A program made the position numbers and the translations under genes. DNA of 28,036 nucleotides from Mycoavidus cysteinexigens_B (GTDB lineage Bacteria; Pseudomonadota; Gammaproteobacteria; Burkholderiales; Burkholderiaceae). The stretch covers positions 1 to 28,036 of the forward strand of contig JASSUG010000012.1 of the NCBI GenBank assembly GCA_031963465.1, read 5' to 3'. Below the pieces are notes generated by a model, which was not told the DNA's origin, made no database searches, and worked only from the letters and a program-made list of their open reading frames with translations. Shown here piece by piece: positions 23,142 through 28,036 of this stretch; the first letter of the stretch is position 1; every line of letters begins with the position of its first letter.

Positions 23142-26100
23142 AACGTATCTCCCTTATAGTCCTATTAGATGATTGAAACTCAATAGTTGGCCTCCCATCA
23201 CGGCTTGGGCGAACAATAACAGTTGTTCCATCAGGTAAATTTCCAATTCGCCCTTGGCCATAATTTGTATCAATATAACGGATGCCGCTCAAACCAAGCG
23301 CATCGAAATCTGCATCTGCTGTAGTCCTGGTTCCATCCGGGATGCTTTCCACCTTCGTTCCTCTAGATGTAATATTTTCCAAAATGGTACGATTATCACC
23401 AAATATTTTATTTACTAACCGCTCATCAGTTTTCTCTTCTTTAGCTCCCTTACTAAAAATCGCGTTCCCGTACTCGTTAACTTCCTCATTTATCGGTGTG
23501 ATGATTTGTTCAACTCCTTGTTGAACTTCTCTCGGCGTCACCAAAGGCTGAACGGTATGCTCCCCAGATTGATTAGGCATATCTTCAAGCAGCACTTCTT
23601 CATCCTGATGCCACGCCCTGCCGGGAATCTGAAATGGCTGCTGTGGCTCCATAGGCTTTACCATCGGCGGCGGGGCCGATTGTACTAACTGATCATCATC
23701 CTCTCCAGGTTGCCCTGCATTATTTGCTCGATCTTTTTTATACCATTCATAAAGCCCACCCACTGCTAAGCCCGCAGCCAACGCGCCTAAGAAAATAACC
23801 CCTGGTGGGGTGACCACTAACGGCGCCGCCAACACCATCGCATTATTTTCTGTTTCAATCTGCGCCGCAGTCTGCGCGGATGTCGCATCAACCCCTCCTA
23901 CATCCGCAAACCCCGCCACTAGGCTAGTAACTATATTCTTGCGCGCCTCTTTCTCCTCTTCAGACTCGCCTTCTACAGGACCTAATAGAGTATTTACTAA
24001 TACACTTGCACTCGCGCCCAAGGCCGCTGCGCCACCCGATTGCCCCCGTGCGACTGCGCCGCCATAAGCCAATGCCCCATGCAAGGCAGCACGCGCCGTT
24101 TCATCATGCAGGCTATCTGCAATATGCTTGATTTTTTCGGCGCCTAAGCTTTGCAGATAGTTGAGTGCCGCTGCCTGGGTGAATTGCGCAGCGGTCCCAG
24201 TCACATTGCCTGCTGCCGCGGCCGTCAGCGCTGTGACGATGCGACGGTAGCTCCCTCCGGCTCCCCATTGCTTATTCAAAGTCTGTGCCTGCGCACGTAA
24301 TTCAGCCGCGGCTGCCAGCAATTCTTGCCGCTGCGCTACAGGCATAGACTCATCATTGGCCTGCGTCTCTATATTTTTGGCTCGCTCAAGCTTATGATCC
24401 GCTTCTCTGCCTCTATTGCCGATAAAGGTACCCGCTTCCCGACCTAATGCATTGACGATATCAAAGCTAGCCTCAATCTCAGTCCGGTTAAAAATCGGCG
24501 CTAACGCTTGATGACTGTGTGCCGAATTCCGGTTCAGGCTGGCAATCGTCTCTGCCGCGCTTTGACCCGTCAACTCCATTTGCCGGGTCTCATCCGTAAT
24601 CACAATCTCCGCACCGCTAATCGCACTGCGGGTTGTAGACTGCGCCTGACCCGAAGCACTCATCACAATCGGTATCGCAGCGCTCATTCCACCCCGGCTT
24701 GCCAGTTGATTGCCGCTATGAGCAGGTGTTGTCACTTCTCCTGACTGCTTCGAGCCCACCCCTTTGCCACTTTTACTGTACCCGCCACCTAAACTGATAC
24801 TGCTTGCATCATAGCTCGCTTGATTCGTCAGATCAGTCTGGTGCAAGGTTCCTGTAAGCAGGGTGTTCCTGCCTTCCCGCACTGCCTGCTCAGCCCCTGC
24901 AATCACGCCACCGACAAGCTTCGTATCCCCTTTAACGGTTATCTGAAAGCCCCCCTCTCCCGCTTGAATCCCCGCCTGTTCCGCTACGCTCAGATAACGA
25001 CTGTCCATCCTACGTTGCGAGAAATGCAGGCTGGCCGCTGAGACAGGACCTACTGTTACGCTGCCACTGATACTTTGAGAGTGGCTACGGTAAGTCGCCG
25101 TGTTTTGCACGCTGTCTATTTCAAGGTCTCCCTCAATCTGCGCTTTAACCTGCGCTCCAGCTATCTGCGCGCCTTTTAGGCGCACATCGCTTTGTGCATT
25201 AAGCGTCAGCTTGCCACCCGCCTGGATCAAGGTCGGCGTATAGCTGATTTGTGCCCCATCTGCATGGCCATGCCCAACACTCACCGCCAGCGAGGCCCCC
25301 ACTGAATTCTGGCTGCCAAGCGTTGCCGCCATCCCCACGGCAACACTCCGGCTCTGCTGCTGACTCTGCTCAATCAAGCTATTCGGCGCAGCTTCCACAT
25401 TCAGTCGACCTTCTACGTTAAGCGTAATCTCCTGTTTTGCTTCGATGCGAGCGCCAATCAGGTCCAGCGTGGATTCTTCTCCTAAGCCACCGATCTGGAT
25501 CGATATATTTCCCCCTGCTGCCAGCGTGCTGTTCAGCGCCGTCTTGCTCAGTTGCGTCTGCTCTGTTTCACAATGATCTTCGCCAATCATTACATTCACT
25601 GTCGCGCCACCCGCTGCTTTGGGATCCGCCTGGATCGCATCGTAGGCATTTTTCGTCGCCAGTGCACCTGCGCCTGCCGCCAACGCCTGCATCCGTGGAT
25701 CACTCACCTGAGAACTGGCCTGCAGCATCTGCTGACTCGTTTGGGCCGCTGCAAGCACGGGCGCGCTGACCGAAACCGTCAAACCTGATTGCTGCCATTC
25801 ACTGCGCTGCCAGACCCGGCTCTCCTCATAGGCCGCATCGATCTTGCCCTTGCCTGCTTGAATCTGGATATCCCCTGTCGGCACAACCAGCTGACTGCCA
25901 CTTTGCTCATATTCACGGCCGGCAACGGCTCTGACATGGCCAGCTATACTGCCTATCACCGAGCCAATCTGGGGCGTATGTTCATTTTCTTGGGTGTCTT
26001 TTTGCGTCCGCGTGCCCACAGTCACCCCGAATTTCCCGCTATCTAATAAGCCTGAGTGTTCTTTAACGGAATAGTGCTGGCCTCTCTCAGCTTGCTCGAC

Positions 26101-28036
26101 CGCTTTTTGCTGGATATCGTTGGCTGCATAGAGATCCACATCGTGCATCCCAATCACGTTTGAGCCCATGATATTCAGGTCATGTCCGGCTTCTATCTGT
26201 ACCGTGCCGCCGGATAAGGTACTACTCAATGCTTGTTTTCTATGCAGTTTGTTTTGCGTGAATTCACTTGAAGAAGAGAAGAAATTGCTAGATTCATGAT
26301 AATGAGATTCTTCAAAGTCCGTCTCTTCATAGGCTGCTTCCAAATGAATATCCCGGCCGGCCTTCAGCGCCAGTTTTTCTGCAGTTTTTACATAGGCGCC
26401 GGTTGCTGTCACATCGCGCCCGGCCTTCAACTCAAGCGCGCCAGCCTGAATCTGTGTGCCGATTTCGGTTTGCTTGCTCAGGCTTAGAGCATTACGCTCG
26501 TCCCATACGATCTTCAGTTGTTCGCCGATGGTGGCCGTACCTAATATCAGATCCTGCTTCGCTTCTAACCTCGCAGCGTGCGCCACGTCAATCTGGGCGG
26601 CTGCCAGGTTGATATCGGATGCCGCAGTCGCTTCCAGTTCCCCCGCCTTGATCTGAGTGATGCCAACCAGATGTGTCCGCTTGCCACTAGCCGCATGAGT
26701 GGTCTGTGTCTGGCTTTGCAGTTGGAGATTCTGGCCAGTCTGCAGCGTGAGCTTTTTAACTGCAATCAGCTTGCCGGCGCGGCTATCGATGTCATCGCGT
26801 GCCTGGATGGAGAGCGTGTCCAGGCTGGCAAGAGTGCCGCACTGGTTATCCATATAACTCACTCTCAGGTTCGTCTTGCCGCGACTCAGTACGGTTCCGG
26901 TGTTTTTAAACCGGCGGTCGCTGTGTAACTCAATCGTATCCGCTGAAATCAAAGCGTTACCCAATGGGACGGCATGTGCATCACTTTTAGCTAGATACAC
27001 TTTAGGCACCAGTACTGTCTGTTCTGAGCCATCGGGTAATTGAACGTTTCGATTCACAAGCCAGATAGGGCTGGTGCTTAAGGTGTCAACTTGCTCTGCG
27101 GTGGGTTCAATGCCGAGCCGCAGTTCAAAGCGTTTAGCCAGGCTGGCCCCGGCGTGCATCAAGGCTTTAAATTCAGCGATAGAGTTCCGATGGCTAGACA
27201 GGTAATAATGGCCGGTCAAACCAATAATCTGGTCTCGAATCAGTTGCTGTTCATAAAATCCGTCACCCAGGCGCTTGGGAACATGTTGCGGATCCAGATT
27301 CAGTAATTGCAGCAGCAGATCGCTAGAAACCCTATCGCTGTTGCGGGTAAAACGAGGATCCATTTGTATCAGGTACGGTTGATTCGGATCATGGTTAAAG
27401 CTCAATAAGCCGCTATTTAAGAAGGCACTATCGCGGGTTAGGGCAGAGGCGCTCGGTACCAGCGCGTTCGACGATACCAGCACGCTCGACGGTGCCGGAT
27501 GCTCAACCGCGGTATGGTGTTGATAGATGGCCACATGCAGATTGTGGTGCTCTATCACCGGAGCTGGATGGTAGGGAGCTTTGTCATGCCAATGGCGCTG
27601 AAAATACCGCTTGAAGCCACCCCGCCATTCTCTATCTGACCATTGCGTGGTTCCATTATCGGTGGTGACACGCTGGCCGGTGACATCACGGTTATCGATC
27701 TGAATCGGCGTGCCCTCACATTTACTCAGCGTCCCCCCCGCCACAATTTGGCTTTTATCGTTAATCACCTGTCCGGATAATCGGATCGCGCCGCCAGCTT
27801 GAATTTTACCGGGCTCGCTGTGCGTGACAGTTGTCGTTGTCACATGACGAGTAAAGTTATAGTTGGTAAAACAATACACGCGTGTATCTGAGTGATGCAC
27901 AAGATAAGAACCTCCGCTGCCGCCGTCCCAGCCGATTTGAGAGCCATCATAGCGTTGGCTACTATGGTGATCGTGGCATTCGTGTATCTCCCGCTCTTCA
28001 ATCAGTCTTTCTTGGGTCTCGAACTTCGAATTTTGA
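23128..28036 (-). CDS. CdiA/filamentous-haemagglutinin-like exoprotein toxin (partial, N-terminus beyond the window)
   Basis: The frame is open from the right edge of the window to TGA 23128, about 1,635 residues. A GTG at 27900 is only an internal codon, since about 45 coding residues (such as RYDGSQIGWDGG) precede it without a stop. Most of the protein is filamentous-haemagglutinin repeat of the LEAKQDLILG/LKAGRDIHLEAA/SGSVTVG kind, forming a beta-helical stalk. Near the C-terminus come DUF-type helical segments (ARAALHGALAYGGAVA), the pretoxin line ARKNIVTSLVAGFADVGGVDA, then ETENN (23842-23856) in place of the usual VENN, a hydrophobic segment, and a C-terminal toxin module. Secretion would need the N-terminal TPS domain and a CdiB/TpsB partner, expected to the right of the window. 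The following gene is the putative immunity protein. Confidence 0.88.
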   Translation of the reverse strand, partial: QNSKFETQERLIEEREIHECHDHHSSQRYDGSQIGWDGGSGGSYLVHHSDTRVYCFTNYNFTRHVTTTTVTHSEPGKIQAGGAIRLSGQVINDKSQIVAGGTLSKCEGTPIQIDNRDVTGQRVTTDNGTTQWSDREWRGGFKRYFQRHWHDKAPYHPAPVIEHHNLHVAIYQHHTAVEHPAPSSVLVSSNALVPSASALTRDSAFLNSGLLSFNHDPNQPYLIQMDPRFTRNSDRVSSDLLLQLLNLDPQHVPKRLGDGFYEQQLIRDQIIGLTGHYYLSSHRNSIAEFKALMHAGASLAKRFELRLGIEPTAEQVDTLSTSPIWLVNRNVQLPDGSEQTVLVPKVYLAKSDAHAVPLGNALISADTIELHSDRRFKNTGTVLSRGKTNLRVSYMDNQCGTLASLDTLSIQARDDIDSRAGKLIAVKKLTLQTGQNLQLQSQTQTTHAASGKRTHLVGITQIKAGELEATAASDINLAAAQIDVAHAARLEAKQDLILGTATIGEQLKIVWDERNALSLSKQTEIGTQIQAGALELKAGRDVTATGAYVKTAEKLALKAGRDIHLEAAYEETDFEESHYHESSNFFSSSSEFTQNKLHRKQALSSTLSGGTVQIEAGHDLNIMGSNVIGMHDVDLYAANDIQQKAVEQAERGQHYSVKEHSGLLDSGKFGVTVGTRTQKDTQENEHTPQIGSVIGSIAGHVRAVAGREYEQSGSQLVVPTGDIQIQAGKGKIDAAYEESRVWQRSEWQQSGLTVSVSAPVLAAAQTSQQMLQASSQVSDPRMQALAAGAGALATKNAYDAIQADPKAAGGATVNVMIGEDHCETEQTQLSKTALNSTLAAGGNISIQIGGLGEESTLDLIGARIEAKQEITLNVEGRLNVEAAPNSLIEQSQQQSRSVAVGMAATLGSQNSVGASLAVSVGHGHADGAQISYTPTLIQAGGKLTLNAQSDVRLKGAQIAGAQVKAQIEGDLEIDSVQNTATYRSHSQSISGSVTVGPVSAASLHFSQRRMDSRYLSVAEQAGIQAGEGGFQITVKGDTKLVGGVIAGAEQAVREGRNTLLTGTLHQTDLTNQASYDASSISLGGGYSKSGKGVGSKQSGEVTTPAHSGNQLASRGGMSAAIPIVMSASGQAQSTTRSAISGAEIVITDETRQMELTGQSAAETIASLNRNSAHSHQALAPIFNRTEIEASFDIVNALGREAGTFIGNRGREADHKLERAKNIETQANDESMPVAQRQELLAAAAELRAQAQTLNKQWGAGGSYRRIVTALTAAAAGNVTGTAAQFTQAAALNYLQSLGAEKIKHIADSLHDETARAALHGALAYGGAVARGQSGGAAALGASASVLVNTLLGPVEGESEEEKEARKNIVTSLVAGFADVGGVDATSAQTAAQIETENNAMVLAAPLVVTPPGVIFLGALAAGLAVGGLYEWYKKDRANNAGQPGEDDDQLVQSAPPPMVKPMEPQQPFQIPGRAWHQDEEVLLEDMPNQSGEHTVQPLVTPREVQQGVEQIITPINEEVNEYGNAIFSKGAKEEKTDERLVNKIFGDNRTILENITSRGTKVESIPDGTRTTADADFDALGLSGIRYIDTNYGQGRIGNLPDGTTVIVRPSRDGRPTIEFQSSNRTIREIRYGRP
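23131..23400 (-). other. C-terminal toxin module of the CdiA-like protein (about 90 residues)
   Basis: The last 90 residues follow a low-complexity acidic/proline linker and lack haemagglutinin repeats, as expected for an exchangeable CdiA-CT effector. Notable blocks are LSGIRYIDTNYGQGRIGNLP, DGTTVIVRPSRDGRPTIEF and a terminal REIRYGRP. The pattern GRIGxLPDGTxVxVRP recalls short C-terminal caps of Rhs and CDI effectors I have seen, many assumed to be nucleases, but I cannot assign a target or catalytic residues with confidence. Confidence 0.6.
23734..23835 (-). other. Hydrophobic translocation-type segment of the CdiA-like C-terminal region
   Basis: Directly after ETENN the protein has LAAPLVVTPPGVIFLGALAA followed by GLAVGGLYEWYKK, about 28 hydrophobic residues. 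CdiA-CT regions commonly carry such a cytoplasm-entry segment between the VENN motif and the toxin, used to cross the target's inner membrane. Confidence 0.5.

Noticed and set aside
25437..25769. Open frames on the plus strand inside the haemagglutinin-like gene (also 23810-24067, 24508-24744, 25552-26046 and others)
   Set aside because: They lie antisense to a long, clearly coding repeat protein and have no family features or ribosome-binding sites; their openness follows from the codon bias of the opposite strand.
27898..27900. GTG at 27900 as the start of the giant exoprotein
   Set aside because: The same frame continues without a stop to the window edge with plausible coding sequence and no signal or TPS domain appears after the GTG, so the true start is outside the window.
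1..28036. CRISPR arrays, tRNA or rRNA genes
   Set aside because: Scanned by eye; no regularly spaced direct repeats and no cloverleaf or rRNA-like stretches were recognised. A tRNA-finding program could still detect something missed.

Overview
The window reads as a betaproteobacterial chromosome segment of the Burkholderiaceae type. GlnK, UbiK, ComM, EIIA-Man/HPr/EI, DUF3567, DUF1840, the ferritin-like protein and the ArgS-SPOR-DsbA order all look like Burkholderia-family genes. By eye the base composition is near 50% GC, well below free-living Burkholderia. Together with pseudogenes, a dead insertion sequence and an apparently stripped gene cluster, this suggests a genome-reduced, host-associated relative such as the fungal endobacteria Mycoavidus or Glomeribacter. 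That placement is inference; no marker in the window proves it.

Layout. 1-1682: the end of a cytochrome bd/CIO oxidase operon (cydA fragment, cydB, DUF2474 protein). 1668-4010: a convergent PhyH-type dioxygenase, a small membrane protein, a BadF/GlcNAc-kinase-like ATPase and an H-NS-type DNA-binding protein, followed by a 40-nt palindrome. 4281-7257 (minus): ptsI, ptsH and a mannose-type EIIA, forming a PTS without a permease, preceded by glnK. 7502-9916 (plus): ubiK, comM and a TlpA-like thioredoxin. 10047-13256: a cell-wall island with a secreted M15 peptidase, a divergent amidase with an unusual N-terminal extension, and a class II Fic protein behind a pair of competing hairpins. 13270-20813: housekeeping genes (ferritin-like protein, DUF3567, carbonic anhydrase, an orphan DppA-like binding protein, dsbA, SPOR protein, argS, DUF1840).

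20872-28036 is an accessory region. It holds the remains of an StcE/TagA-like M66 metalloprotease (5' truncated, frameshifted, 3' end cut at an IS200-like element), the dead IS itself (transposase with three in-frame stops), the stump of a small gene cut by that IS, a putative immunity gene, and a very large filamentous-haemagglutinin/CdiA-like exoprotein that runs off the right edge. Toxin, immunity gene and stump are packed head to tail (14-nt overlap, then stop directly abutting start), as in contact-dependent inhibition cassettes. The toxin C-terminus could not be assigned to a characterised family and is the best candidate here for something undescribed.

No tRNA, rRNA or CRISPR array was seen.
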